64,000 nt of DNA from Alopecurus myosuroides (lineage: Eukaryota > Streptophyta > Magnoliopsida > Poales > Poaceae). The notes under the pieces are model-generated. The model ran no database searches and had not been told where the DNA came from. It worked only from the letters and a program-made list of their open reading frames with translations. Below, piece by piece: positions 13,301 through 24,030 of the stretch; position 1 is the first letter of the stretch, and each line of letters starts with the position of its first letter. The position numbers were made by a program, and so were the translations under genes. Where the stretch lies: NCBI GenBank assembly GCA_028641055.1, contig CM054057.1, positions 580,741,940 to 580,805,939 of the forward strand, written 5' to 3'.

Positions 13301-13740
13301 CATTTGTAGAACCCATGCCAAGAAGAGAAATATAGCTGAATCAAGAAGAAAGATGTGGAACTCATAATGATCACTCCTGTTGCGATCCTTCTGATTCCAA
13401 GAGGAAACCTATGGCTATTGGAGTTGAGATTACCTAGCCATCCTGAGGTAGAACGGATTCCTCAGGATCCAAAGGAACAGAACTTGGGTTAAAGGTCAGC
13501 ATCCTGTACTGATAGTGTGAGCATTACATGGTTATGACCACACGATTCAACCCACCGCAATTCAGCACATTCCGGGACCTTCGGTTCAAGTCCAAGGTTA
13601 AAAACCAAAAGAAAGGAGTAACTACTATCTGAGTGCCTTGAAGGACAATACGAATAGCAATCACGGAATGTCTTTCAAAATACACACATAACTCCGGAAG
13701 AACTTGAGCAGAGGATAACGGATACATTCGAGATGGAAAG
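10369..13740 (-). other. Element A interior, 3' portion; non-coding
   Basis: This 3.4-kb stretch has only short ORFs in all frames (longest about 125 codons at 10758-11135, plus strand) and none carries a recognisable domain. On the minus strand the last bases before the LTR read GGGACGAGATTCTTGTAAGG then GGGTAG. This resembles the end of a gypsy pol gene plus polypurine tract, a hint that A descends from a coding element. It is interrupted at 13740 by element B. Confidence 0.7.
10371..10390 (-). other. Element A polypurine tract
   Basis: On the minus strand a purine-rich run (AAGGGGGTAGA) lies directly before the 3' LTR. This is the expected plus-strand priming site. Confidence 0.65.
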
Positions 13741-16700
13741 TGTCGCACCTGGACTTCTAGAGGATACTCACCGTACGAACTGAACAGTATTTTGGTTGGA
13801 TTACGGGGCTTAACGGCTCCCGCGTCCCCTTACGGGTAGGCCAGCACTTATGTGCGACAACCAACCGTTACTGTTCACCGTCGATGTAAACTATCCCGTA
13901 GAAATCAGGATACTACCATTGACGTACTTCATACCATACACACATGGTACGTCAACGGTTTTGAACAAAGGGATAACACAACATGCCTCTAAGACACAAA
14001 AGATGGAGATAAGGTTGCAAATGGCCTTCACTAAGGCAGAAATAGCAAATACAATCATCCAGAGGACACATGTCCCAACATAACATTCATTACATCAGCG
14101 GAAGCAATCAACGGTGTCTGGGTACAGACAAATCCAACAGGCTTAAGAAGCCGGAGAAAGTAAAGAAGACGAAGCCCATCCACGTAGGTCCTGGATCCAG
14201 CCCTGGTCCAGCTATCTACTCGTCTGCAGTCTCGTCAAACTCCACGAAGTAGCCATCCTGGTGGTCATCGTAGCCGTAGTCGTAGTCTGCGTAAACCACA
14301 GCCCCAAAGGGGTCAGTACAACAACGTACTGGCAAGCAAGACTCACAGTTCACCAAAGTGTAACCCGTCAACACCAAGCACAGATGCCTTGGGATCAACG
14401 GAAGGGAAGGTATAAAAGATGCTGCAACTGGCTGCACTAACCAACTACAGAACTTACTACAACTTCTGGGGTAACAGAAAGAGGTAAGATAGCGTATCGT
14501 AACCAACTATAGCTAACCACCAAACAAACCCATCCTGGATCTTGCCCCTTATCCAAAGAAGCAATCCGAGGATAACTCACACAGTTGGATTAATGATGGA
14601 CCAAGTTATTGTGTCAATAAGCCTATTACTAGTCAAGTTATCATTAGTTAGGTGTAAGTTGTTCTGGGTACTTGTTAGCCAGTACTTTCACCAAGTCAAC
14701 CATAACCGCGGAAAACACGGCTTCTCGAGAAGATTTATCCCTGCAGGGGTGCACCAATTTGGCCGTACACGTAAGAATAACCCGCCAGATGGGAAGGCCT
14801 TTCCCACCAAGCGGGGCACTCAACACAACTCAACTCTTCTTCGCATCAAGCCCAAAGAACAACGTGCTGTGCGTGCGCGGCTAATCAAGCCCCCCGAAGA
14901 AAAGGAGGACCCTCATAGCACTGGAAGACCACGCCGCCCTAAATGCCGACTACAAAAATTCCACCCTGGCCTCGGGTTCGTACCTGCATATGCGTGCATC
15001 AAATGGAAAGCCCGAACTAAGTGTGGTGATTTGGACGAGATGCGGATCGAGTCAAATTGAGGGGGGCGCCCATACACGCTTCCCACATGCGGATAGTGCG
15101 CTCATCATGGATCAGTAGACAAGACCCTTTTCCTATTAGGGTCGACACTAGCAGGCCTCAAAACCACGTCGGGCCTCCTGCCGGTGCCTTATCAACAAAT
15201 TATTATTACCTCAAATTAACAAGTGTTGTTTAACATCGAGCCCAGAATATAGCAGAATATAATAACAGAAAGTAACGGATAGCAGACTCGAGCAAAAACA
15301 ACCCTAAGCATGCTAGTAAGACACGGGCCCAAGCAAAGGGGTTTTAGGACTGGAGGTGTGGCAATATCAGGGTTTAGGGTATCATGTGGTAGGTTCGTAA
15401 CAGAAACAACTACCACTATGGCTAGCAAAAAAGAACAACGGAAAGTATCGGTAACCAATGTTGAAAGGAACACGATGGTTCATGTGAGTGATAACTTGCC
15501 TGCAAACCCAGTAGCCGGGTACTGAGCTAGATCCTCAGAAGGGGTGTCGTAAAGGTCGTCGGTATCAACGTCGTCGTCTATCCGAGAAGAAGCAAACAAA
15601 CAAGGCAGAAAATATAAACAATCATCATCATGGCATAGTGCACAATCAAATATGATGCATGACAAGTTAATAGATGCATCAAAATAAACTAATTGATAGG
15701 ATAACACAATTTAAATGGACACATATGCAATTTTGAGTTGCATATGAAAAGCCCATGGATTTTGGTTAGATTATTTGTTTTCCAACTAATCAACAGGTGC
15801 TGGTGGTTTAGTATGATGCATGCAAAAGGAAAACAGCAAAATAACAACATTAGAATCAAATTAAAATAGGGTGTAGCAATTTAGAATTTTATTATCAATT
15901 TAGGGAATTTTTGGGTGCCTTAAAGGTGACACACAAATACTTGTTGTTTTCACCCATTTAAAATGTTCAAAACAAATAACAAAGTTTATATTTGAAAAGA
16001 ACATCAAATTTTAGTTGGATTACATGTTTCAAATATTGAAATTGGAATTTGGATTATTTAATTATGAATTAAACAATATTAAACAAGTTTTAAATGAATT
16101 TAAAACAAGTTTGAAATTAAATGAATTTTTATTTGTTCAAAACATGAATTCAAACTCACATTTGAAAAGTTCACACTTTGATGGTTTGAAAACATATTTT
16201 GCATGTTCAAAAATATTTTATTTTGAGCAAGTTATGATTTTATCCAATTTAAATGAATTAAACAAGTATTAAATTATTTAGGCAATTTAAATTATTCAAA
16301 CCAGAAAACAAAAATTATATTTGAATAGGTTATTCAAAATGGCCTTGAAAACATATTTTATTTGCATTTATTGGATTAATAAATAATTAGTTATTGATTT
16401 TAGAAATTAGCATTTGAATTATTTAAGTTTGAATTTTAAATGCATTTGTAATTGTCAAAATAGTACACAAATAGGTTATTTGGAACAGAAAACATATAAA
16501 CTTTTTATTTATTGGATTTACAGAACAAAAGATATTAAAGTTTGAAGTTTTTGTTTTAAATCTGTTAACTAAAATGATTTAGAAATTCCAAGAATTCGCA
16601 GAAACCTTTTCTCACTGCACTGGTGACCAGCCACGGTCACTGCCGCGTGGGCCAGAGGCCAGCGTGGCGATGCGCACGCACGCGTGGCAGGGGCAGTCGA

Positions 16701-16751
16701 TGACGGGTGGGACCGCGTGCGCTGGAAGCGAAAATAGCCAAAAAGTTTGGC

Positions 16752-16815
16752 GCTTGCGGGGCTCGAACCCGCGCCCAGCGCCTGCGCGCACAAGGGCAGT
16801 GCCACTGCGCTAACT
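16752..16815 (-). promoter_or_regulatory. tRNA-like block with Pol III A and B boxes in the B LTR (left copy)
   Basis: On the minus strand TAGCGCAGTGG (16812-16802) matches an A box. GGTTCGAGCC (16769-16760), 32 bases downstream, matches a B box. The B box sits in a perfect T-arm: a 5-bp stem GCGGG/CCCGC around the 7-base loop TTCGAGC (16772-16756). The acceptor stem does not pair, so this is not an intact tRNA gene. It may be a tRNA-derived or SINE-like remnant. It lies downstream of the TATA-like motif, inside the probable transcribed leader. Confidence 0.5.
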
Positions 16816-17351
16816 GCGTTCGTTTGACAGGGATACAGACGCATACAGGTTATTGTTCATACGCCACGTTAACTGAATTTTAACCTGACGACCAAACGCT
16901 TGCTCGACTGACAGAACAGGGGTTCGCCGGCGTTGATCCACGGCCGTGCGCGAGTGGGTGCTGGATGCAGAGGACGTGCACGGATGCGAGAGGAGGGAGA
17001 GCGTGAAGGGAACGGTGGCTCACCACCGGAGTAGCAGGAGGCAGAGGCTCGGGGTGGCGGTGACGCACGCTGACGACGGCAACCGCGGCGATGTCGTCGA
17101 CGGCGGGGAAGGTGTGGTTGATCTCTGGTGGCGCTCCCGTGTCCGAAACGTAGAGGAAGCAGTGGCCTTCCGATTCCAGGTGGCAGATGGATAGGTAGAA
17201 GGGGGAGGTGGCGGCGCCATCGACGGATTCAGAGCTCCGTCTCCGGCGAGGGTGACAGAGGAGGGGAACCTCGTCGGGGAAGCAACGAATGGCGGCGGCG
17301 GCGAGGGAATAGGAGCCTAGGGGGTAGGGTTAGGTCTTCGGGGCCCTGGGG

Positions 17352-17363
17352 GGCTTCTTATAG
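17352..17363 (-). promoter_or_regulatory. TATA-like motif of the element B LTR
   Basis: Minus strand CTATAAGAAGCC lies at the edge of the GC-rich block of the LTR. The same motif is at 27648-27659 in the other LTR. It is a candidate Pol II core promoter for the element; the start site is not determined. Confidence 0.35.
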
Positions 17364-18202
17364 GCGAGGAGAGCGAGGGCTGGCCGCCGGAGTCGCCGCG
17401 CGGTCGCGGTGGCGGCACGGATGAGCTGCCGTACGTCTAAAAGACGATCGCACGCTTTTCAAAGCGTTACGCGGGAGGTAGACGGGCTGGGCTTGCGCGC
17501 GCTAGGCATTAGGTGGGCTGGGTTTGTTATCTGCTGCGTGCGCGCTGCGTTTTTCCCTTTTTTATTTTTTCCTTTTCTGTTTTTTTTTTGCTGAAACCAA
17601 AAATGGAAGAAAAACATAGTTTTTAAGTTAGGGAAAAATTTGGAAAAATTAGGGTAAATTCCTTAGATAAAATGCAAACATTTGGTAGCTTTTGTTTTCA
17701 AACATTTAATTGTTTGCTTGCTGTTTGAAATTTAAACCCAATTGAATGAAATTTGCAATATTAATTAATATTAGCAAAACAAAGCATTTTCTATAGGGTT
17801 ACCCCTAAGGTTATTAGGCAATTTGAATTGATTTGTTTTGGTATCAACATAATTTCAAAATGGTTCTGTTTTGGGTGCTTTGATTTGAATTTTTAATTGT
17901 GTTTGGAAAATGAATAATTGATTTAAAACATCAATTTCACAAGTGTTCACTATGGAAAAACATGGAACCAAATGGTTGTTATTAGTTGTGATTTTTATTC
18001 AAAATGTTGTAACAGAGCAAGTATGAAACCATTGTTTGAATAAGGTTTGAATTTGAGTTGTGAAAACAGTGGAAAACAAATGCAACAAATAAGAAACAAA
18101 TGCAAACAACATGGAATCAATATGATGACATGATGCAAAACTTTAATAAGCATGCAACAAACATTCTAAGTGGATGATTTTCATACTTGGGATGTTACAA
18201 AA

Positions 18203-18217
18203 CGCCCCCCCTTGAAG
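18203..18217 (-). other. Element B polypurine tract
   Basis: On the minus strand TCAAGGGGGGGCG precedes the 3' LTR by a few bases and follows the pol stop codon. This position and composition fit the plus-strand DNA primer. Confidence 0.75.
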
Positions 18218-18236
18218 GAATCGCGCCCCGAGATTC

Positions 18237-21200
18237 CTACTGAGAAATGAAAAGGTCCGGATACTTCTTGCGAAGATCCTCTTCGGTCTCCCACGTTGCC
18301 TCTTTATCGGAATGATGCGACCATTGCACTTTCAAGAACTTGGTGCTCTTGTTGCGAGTCTTACGCTCGGTCTCATCGAGAATACGAATAGGGTGCTCCT
18401 CATAAGAGAGATCATCTTGCAGTTCGATGGAATCATGATCAACTGCACGATCTGGATCTTTGAAACACTTCTTGAGCTGTGACACGTGGAACACATCGTG
18501 CACCTTGGATAGCTTTTCTGGAAGTTCAAGACGATAAGCATTTTCTGCACGCCTTGAGAGAATGTTGAAAGGACGAATGTATCTTGGTGCAAGCTTTCCT
18601 TTCACACTGAAACGATGAGTGCCTCTGAGGGGAGTTACACGGAGATATGCCTTATCACCAGGTGCATAGATCATATCCCTGTGCTTGCTATCATAATAGC
18701 TCTTCTGACGAGACTGAGCAATCCTGAGATTGTCACGAATGATACGAACTTTCTCCTCGGCTTCCTTAACAATGTCAGGGCCTAAGAGTGAACGTTCACC
18801 AGCTCCAGACCAATTGATTGGACTCCTGCATCTGCGACCATACAGTGCCTCAAATGGTGCCATGCCTAGGCTTGCCTGGTAGCTGTTGTTGTAGGAGAAT
18901 TCAGCATATGGAAGGCAATCCTCCCATTTCATGCCAAAGGAGATACCACATGCTCTGAGCATATCCTCGAGAATCTGATTGACTCTTTCGACTTGCCCCT
19001 GAGACTGAGGGTGATAAGCTGTGCTGAACAGAAGTTTAGTGCCCAATGCTTCTTGAAAGCTTTTCCAGAAATGAGAAGTAAAGATACTTCCACTGTCTGA
19101 GCTTATTTCCAATGGAACACCATGAAGGGGAACAATCTTTGCTGTGTAGAGTTCTGCTAACTGGCTAGCTGAGATAGTTTCCTTGACAGCAAAGAAGTGA
19201 GCTACTTTAGTGAGACGATCAATAACAACGAAGATTGCATCGTTGCCCTTTTTGGACTTTGGAAACCCAGTAACGAAGTCCATTTCAATCATGTCCCACT
19301 TCCACTCAGGAATTTTCAGAGGTTGGAGTAGACCTGCTGTTTTCTGATGGACTGCCTTAACACGTTGACAAACGTCGCATTCAGAAACGTATTGAGCAAT
19401 TTCACGTTTCATGCCAGGCCACCAATACAGAGTCTTAAGATCCTGGTACATCTTTGTACTTCCAGGGTGAATGGAGAGAGGAGTTTCATGAGCCTCCTTG
19501 AGAATGATATCTTTGAGACTTGGAACCTGAGGAACTGCAATGCGTCCTTCAAAGAACACAGTTCCTTTATCATCAACTGAGAAAGACTTGAATTTCTCCT
19601 TGCCTTCCTTGATGTGCTCAACCATCTTCTTGATTTCAATATCACGAAGTTGTTCAGAACGAATCTTGTCCTCGAGAGTTGGACTGGTTGTCAAGCTAGC
19701 AAGGTAGCCTTGAGGAACAAGACCAAGGTTCAGCTTCTGGAATTCCTCATGAAGTGGAGGTTGGCTTTCCATGATCATGAGATTATTGCAGTAGGACTTG
19801 CGACTGAGAGCATCGGCCATAACATTAGCCTTGCCTGGAGTGTAAGAAATGGTGAGATCAAAGTCCTTAATCTTTTCAATCCATCTCCTTTGCCTGAGGT
19901 TAAGATCTGGTTGAGTGAAGATGTATTTCAGACTCTTATGATCGGAAAAGATTTCAGTTTTGTTACCCAACAAGTATTGTCTCCATTTCTTGAGGGCAAA
20001 CACAACTGCTGCAAGTTCAAGATCATGTGTGGGATAGTTTTGCTCATGTGTGTTCAACTGACGTGAAGAATAAGCCACAACTTGGCGTTCTTGCATAAGA
20101 ACTGCTCCTAGTCCTTGGAGAGATGCATCACAGAATATCTGGAAAGGTTTGGTAGTATCTGGGCCAACCAGAACTGGGGTAGAAGTGAGTTTAGTCTTCA
20201 GGAGATTGAAACTCTCATCACACTGTGGAGTCCAAATGAACTTTTTGTCCTTCTTTGTGAGATCAGTGAGAGGTTTGGCAATCTTGGAAAAGTTTTGGAC
20301 GAAACGACGGCAATAGCTAGCCAAGCCAAGAAAACTTCTGACTTGCTTCACCGTCTTAGGGGGTTTCCAATCAACAATTGCCTTAACCTTTTCTGGGTCA
20401 ATGGCTATGCCTTTGGCAGAGATGATATGACCAAGATATGCAACTTCTGGAATCCAGAACTCACATTTGGAGAATTTGGCATACAGACGATGCTCGCGAA
20501 GTTTCATGAGAGTGAGACGAAGGTGTTCTCCATGCTCTTCCTCGGATTTTGAGTAGACTAGAATATCATCAAGATATACCACAACGAACTTGTCGAGGTA
20601 TTCATGGAACACAGAATTCATGAGTCTTGAGAAGGTTGCCGGTGCATTGGTGAGACCAAAGGACATGACGGTGTATTCATATAGCCCGTAACGAGTGGTG
20701 AAAGCTGTTTTTGGAATATCTTCCTTTCTGATTTTTATTTGATGGTAACCCATCCTCAAGTCCAACTTTGAGAATATTGAGGCTCCAGCAAGTTGATCAA
20801 AAAGATCATCGATACGAGGAATTGGATACTTGTTCTTGATGGTTTTCTCGTTGAGAGGACGATAGTCAACCACGAGTCTTTTTGTTTGATCCTTCTTGGC
20901 AACAAACAGAGTTGGGCAACCCCAAGCGGAGGAACTAGGCTGAATGTAACCTTTCTCCATGTACATATCGATTTGCTCCTTCAACAATTTCAGTTCAGGA
21001 GGAGCTATCTTGTATGGATGCTTAGAGATTGGAGCAGTACCTGGTTCAAGCTCGATCACGAACTCAACTGCTCTGTCCGGAGGCATCCCTGGCAATTCTT
21101 CTGGAAAGACGTCAGGGAATTCACAAACCACCGGAACATTTTCAAGCAGAGGTAGAGGTTTAGCATCCAGGGTGTACAGCTGAACAGAACTTGATTCACT

Positions 21201-21821
21201 TGGAAAATAGACTATCTGGCCGGAAGGGTGGAACAGAGTTATTGACTTCTTAGCACAATCAATCGTAGCTTTATTGGCCTTCAACCAATCCATGCCAAGG
21301 ATGACATCAATGTCAGAATTGCCAAGCAGAATGAGGGAAGCAAGGAATATGTGACCTCCAATCAAGATCTGATTCTCGTGACTGATCTTGGAAGTTTGCA
21401 TAGTTGCTCCAGGGGAGTTTACTACTAGCGGGGAACCCAAACCATCAAAAGGTAGTTTAACTGCTGTTGCAAAGATCTTTGACACGAACGAATGCGATGC
21501 TCCGGTATCAAACAACACTTTAGCTGGGTTAGAGTTTACGGGGAATGTACCGAGAACGACGTCAGCAGCTTCCTCAGCTTTGTCGGCCTTGATATGATTC
21601 ACCCTCGCGGTCCTCCCGACAGGCCTGTTGTTGGAGTTGAAGGCTTTAGCCGGAGGAGCGCGCACCATAGCCTGGTTGGTGTTGGGGCGAGGAGGTGGTG
21701 GAGGTAGCTGCCTCTGAGTGCACTTATCAGCGTAGTGCCCAGTCTCCTTGCACTTGAAGCAAGTGACGACACGAGGAGGACCTGGCCTTGGCTGCCCCAT
21801 TGGAAACCTCTGTCCCTGCAT
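18237..21821 (-). CDS. Element B pol polyprotein: zinc knuckle, protease, RT, RNase H, integrase, chromodomain
   Basis: An open frame of 1194 codons. Seen in order: a CX2CX4HX4C zinc knuckle (residues 21-34, the C-terminus of gag); a retropepsin DTGA (105-108); reverse transcriptase with YLDD (416-419); RNase H with Asp565, Glu602, Asp627 and Asp670; an integrase HHCC zinc region around 800-850; a DDE core ([14 protein letters not shown]); and a C-terminal chromodomain (about 1140-1192) ending near the stop. These enzymes copy the element's RNA into DNA and insert it; the chromodomain is known to steer chromoviruses to chromatin. Order and termini fit the Tekay clade. The start is a convenience: upstream gag is in another frame because of a frameshift near 21835. 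All catalytic residues I can check are present. Confidence 0.93.
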   Translation of the reverse strand: MQGQRFPMGQPRPGPPRVVTCFKCKETGHYADKCTQRQLPPPPPRPNTNQAMVRAPPAKAFNSNNRPVGRTARVNHIKADKAEEAADVVLGTFPVNSNPAKVLFDTGASHSFVSKIFATAVKLPFDGLGSPLVVNSPGATMQTSKISHENQILIGGHIFLASLILLGNSDIDVILGMDWLKANKATIDCAKKSITLFHPSGQIVYFPSESSSVQLYTLDAKPLPLLENVPVVCEFPDVFPEELPGMPPDRAVEFVIELEPGTAPISKHPYKIAPPELKLLKEQIDMYMEKGYIQPSSSAWGCPTLFVAKKDQTKRLVVDYRPLNEKTIKNKYPIPRIDDLFDQLAGASIFSKLDLRMGYHQIKIRKEDIPKTAFTTRYGLYEYTVMSFGLTNAPATFSRLMNSVFHEYLDKFVVVYLDDILVYSKSEEEHGEHLRLTLMKLREHRLYAKFSKCEFWIPEVAYLGHIISAKGIAIDPEKVKAIVDWKPPKTVKQVRSFLGLASYCRRFVQNFSKIAKPLTDLTKKDKKFIWTPQCDESFNLLKTKLTSTPVLVGPDTTKPFQIFCDASLQGLGAVLMQERQVVAYSSRQLNTHEQNYPTHDLELAAVVFALKKWRQYLLGNKTEIFSDHKSLKYIFTQPDLNLRQRRWIEKIKDFDLTISYTPGKANVMADALSRKSYCNNLMIMESQPPLHEEFQKLNLGLVPQGYLASLTTSPTLEDKIRSEQLRDIEIKKMVEHIKEGKEKFKSFSVDDKGTVFFEGRIAVPQVPSLKDIILKEAHETPLSIHPGSTKMYQDLKTLYWWPGMKREIAQYVSECDVCQRVKAVHQKTAGLLQPLKIPEWKWDMIEMDFVTGFPKSKKGNDAIFVVIDRLTKVAHFFAVKETISASQLAELYTAKIVPLHGVPLEISSDSGSIFTSHFWKSFQEALGTKLLFSTAYHPQSQGQVERVNQILEDMLRACGISFGMKWEDCLPYAEFSYNNSYQASLGMAPFEALYGRRCRSPINWSGAGERSLLGPDIVKEAEEKVRIIRDNLRIAQSRQKSYYDSKHRDMIYAPGDKAYLRVTPLRGTHRFSVKGKLAPRYIRPFNILSRRAENAYRLELPEKLSKVHDVFHVSQLKKCFKDPDRAVDHDSIELQDDLSYEEHPIRILDETERKTRNKSTKFLKVQWSHHSDKEATWETEEDLRKKYPDLFISQ

Positions 21822-22627
21822 CTGAGATGGGTTGGGTGGGCGGGACCAAAGCCTGGAGAAGCTTGGGCATTTGGAGCCCTAGTGACAGCACTGTTTGGCA
21901 CCCAGATGCGGCGCTTCTGCGGAGGGGTGGTCATGTTGGAGGAGGAACCACCCTCACGCGAGTGCTTGCGCGACTCTTCGAACGCCTTGCGCCCATTCTC
22001 CTCATTGAGCGCGGTGTTCACGAGCTCCACGAAGTCCTTGCACTTGATGTTGGTGAGAGCGTACTTCAGTTCCGGGTTAAAACCTCGGCGGAACCTTTCC
22101 ATCTTCTTGGCTTCAGTGGACACCTCGTCACCGGCGTATCGAGCGAGACGATTGAACTCGTTCTGGTAGCCGAGGACGTCCAGCTTGCCCTATTTGAGAG
22201 AGCAGAATTCCTCACGCATCCTTTCCATGAGACCATCTGGGATGTGGTGCTTCAGGAAGGCATCCTTGAAACATCCCCAGGTGATAGGATAGCCAGCTCT
22301 CATGGTCTGGTAGTTCTCCCACCAGGTAGCTGCCTGACCCTTCAGTAGGTAGGTGGCATACTTGACCTTATCTTCCTCAGCAACATGAGCAATCTCCAGA
22401 GCCCTGTTCATCTCCCTGATCCAGTCATCAGCATCGAGAGGCTCACGTGTTGCCACGAAAGCTCTCGACCCCAAGCTCAGAAACTCCTTGATGCTGACTC
22501 GCGGAGCATTCTGGTTGTTGTGCTGGTTAGCCTGGATCTAGGCCATCTGAGCCACGACCTGAGTCATCTGAGTCAACAGCTCCGTGAGCGGAGGTGGTTC
22601 AGGCATGGTGTTCCTGGTTGGAGGCAT
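21822..22627 (-). pseudogene. Element B gag, interrupted by two TAG codons and a frameshift
   Basis: The ATG at 22627-22625 opens a frame with a retrotransposon-gag domain (WWENYQTM around 22310, then GFNPELKYAL near 22075) that should run into the zinc knuckle at the start of the pol frame. In-frame TAG codons stand at 22540-22538 and 22192-22190. Both occur where the surrounding family context suggests glutamine (CAG), so each is a C-to-T change in a CAG (CHG) context. A one-base frameshift near 21835 separates gag from the pol frame. Gag forms the particle in which reverse transcription occurs, so this copy would need gag supplied in trans. The start lies just after TTCTGTTCAG, which resembles a 3' splice site. 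Confidence 0.85.
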
Positions 22628-22987
22628 CCTGAACAGAAATGCATTTTAGCACAATAACAGCAAAGGATAGACTTGGTAACCGAAAGAGAGATTATTCCGA
22701 CGCATGAAATAGATAACCAACAGGTACATCATCACATGTTCAAATACATCAGAATATCCAACACACCAATACATGGTTCGAAATACAAGGATAACTAAAC
22801 ATAGCTATGAATGGATACATCAGTACTCCCATGCTCATCACGCAGGACGGCGGTGAGTAGTACGACGAGAGATACGGTGAGGAGGAATCCCACGGAAGTA
22901 GGTATGACGACGATCCACGTAGAGCGGGACTGCTCTGAGAGCAACTCTCGGTGTGGTGAAGTAGAAAGCGTCGTCTCCATGTGCTCC

Positions 22988-23653
22988 TTAGCGGGGAATC
23001 CCTGTGTAACCAGCTCCGAGGTCGAGAAGTGGACCTCTGATCGGCTCGTAACCTCCAGCATCTGGCAGCGGTAACCCAGCTGTCTGAACGCAACGTGCAA
23101 AGCGCTCATCTCCAACAAAGTCTGTGGTGTACGTCGCCAGACGAGTGAGAGCAAGGTGGAGCTGCTCCCTGACTGAGGCTAACTCCTGAGAAAGTGTGGA
23201 AGCAACTGCGTCACTGTGCCTCACGAACTGAGCAGTGGTGTGCAGCCTGGAGCTATCAGACTCGTAGGTATCCAGGTTGCCGTGGAGAGTGAAGTGAACT
23301 CCCGCTGACGTGATGTAACCACGGGGAATGTGACGATAGATAGAATCGTCAAACCCCCAGTAGTCAGCACGGAGGACGGTGAGACTCACGTAAGCTGCCT
23401 GCTGCACGGCCATATCCACTGTGGAACCTACTGCCTCGTAGCGGTGGACAACGCTCCTGCCATCATCCGACAGAATGTAGACGATAGCCCGGTAGTAGGT
23501 CTGGTCAAACTCTCGCTGCTGCTCGTAGACCTGGTACTCTGGTGCCCAATGGAACCCCAGATAAGTCACCATGTCTCTCAGCATCTCCGGATAACCGGCA
23601 GTGCTCTCACAGCGAGTCATCCGAACCACCTGCGGGAAGAACCTGAGATCCAT
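22988..23653 (-). CDS. Extra unrecognised ORF between primer site and gag in element B
   Basis: A 221-codon frame starts at ATG 23653, immediately after CATCTGCAG, an acceptor-like sequence; the open frame extends 25 codons further upstream to an ATG at 23728. The protein starts MDLRFFPQVVRM, is mixed polar with few long hydrophobic runs and no membrane segment, and has a helical-looking region near the C-terminus (VASTLSQELASVREQLHLAL). I do not recognise a domain. It lies in the same orientation as gag-pol, about 360 bp before the gag start. Canonical gypsy elements have no gene here, although some plant elements carry an additional ORF. Its uninterrupted state beside a broken gag is notable. 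Confidence 0.55.
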   Translation of the reverse strand: MDLRFFPQVVRMTRCESTAGYPEMLRDMVTYLGFHWAPEYQVYEQQREFDQTYYRAIVYILSDDGRSVVHRYEAVGSTVDMAVQQAAYVSLTVLRADYWGFDDSIYRHIPRGYITSAGVHFTLHGNLDTYESDSSRLHTTAQFVRHSDAVASTLSQELASVREQLHLALTRLATYTTDFVGDERFARCVQTAGLPLPDAGGYEPIRGPLLDLGAGYTGIPR

Positions 23654-24016
23654 CTGCAGATGATTTTGGGAGGTTTTGATTAGACTCCGGTAGAAGAAAT
23701 GAAGTGGAAAACAACAGCAAGGTTTCAACGGACGAAAGGTTCTTTAGAAGAACAGGATATCGAAGCAACATCGGGAAAACGAGACCACAAGTCCTGAGGT
23801 ACTACGGAGAACCCAAAACACGTGAAATCCTAACTTGAAAGTTTAGGTGAGAACAGAAAACAACGTTGCACTTCCTTACCAGAAAAGGGTGGGTGGGTGG
23901 GGAAAGAAGAAAAATGGCAGAATTCCTACTCTCACGTTTCATTTTTCCTATATAGCTACAAAATAGTTTCTAGACTCAACTGCGACCAGTAAAAAGGGAT
24001 CCTACAGGCAGACAGG

Positions 24017-24028
24017 CTCTGATACCAT
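24017..24028 (-). other. Element B primer-binding site (tRNA-iMet)
   Basis: Minus strand TGGTATCAGAGC lies two bases from the 5' LTR end. It is the complement of the 3' end of plant initiator tRNA-Met, the usual primer of Tekay-type elements. Confidence 0.9.
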
Positions 24029-24030
24029 TT

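Larger units (their letters stand above)
13741..18199 (-). repeat. Element B left LTR (3' LTR in coding sense)
   Basis: Ends are TGTCGCACC and GGGATGTTACA. It has an AT-rich half (about 15700-16560) and a GC-rich block (about 16600-17520) containing a TATA-like motif and a tRNA-like block. All ORFs inside recur in the partner LTR and lack domains. Confidence 0.95.

Noticed and set aside
16752..16815. Functional tRNA gene
   Set aside because: The T-arm and boxes match, but the acceptor stem cannot pair and no clear anticodon arm was found.
16946..17424. GC-rich ORFs in the element B LTR (repeated at 27242-27720)
   Set aside because: Identical in both LTRs and in several overlapping frames; they reflect base composition rather than genes.
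20115..20552. Plus-strand ORFs of 120-150 codons inside 19600-21200
   Set aside because: Shadow frames of the pol polyprotein on the other strand.
21788..22348. 186-codon plus-strand ORF opposite gag
   Set aside because: Antisense to the gag domain; no independent support.
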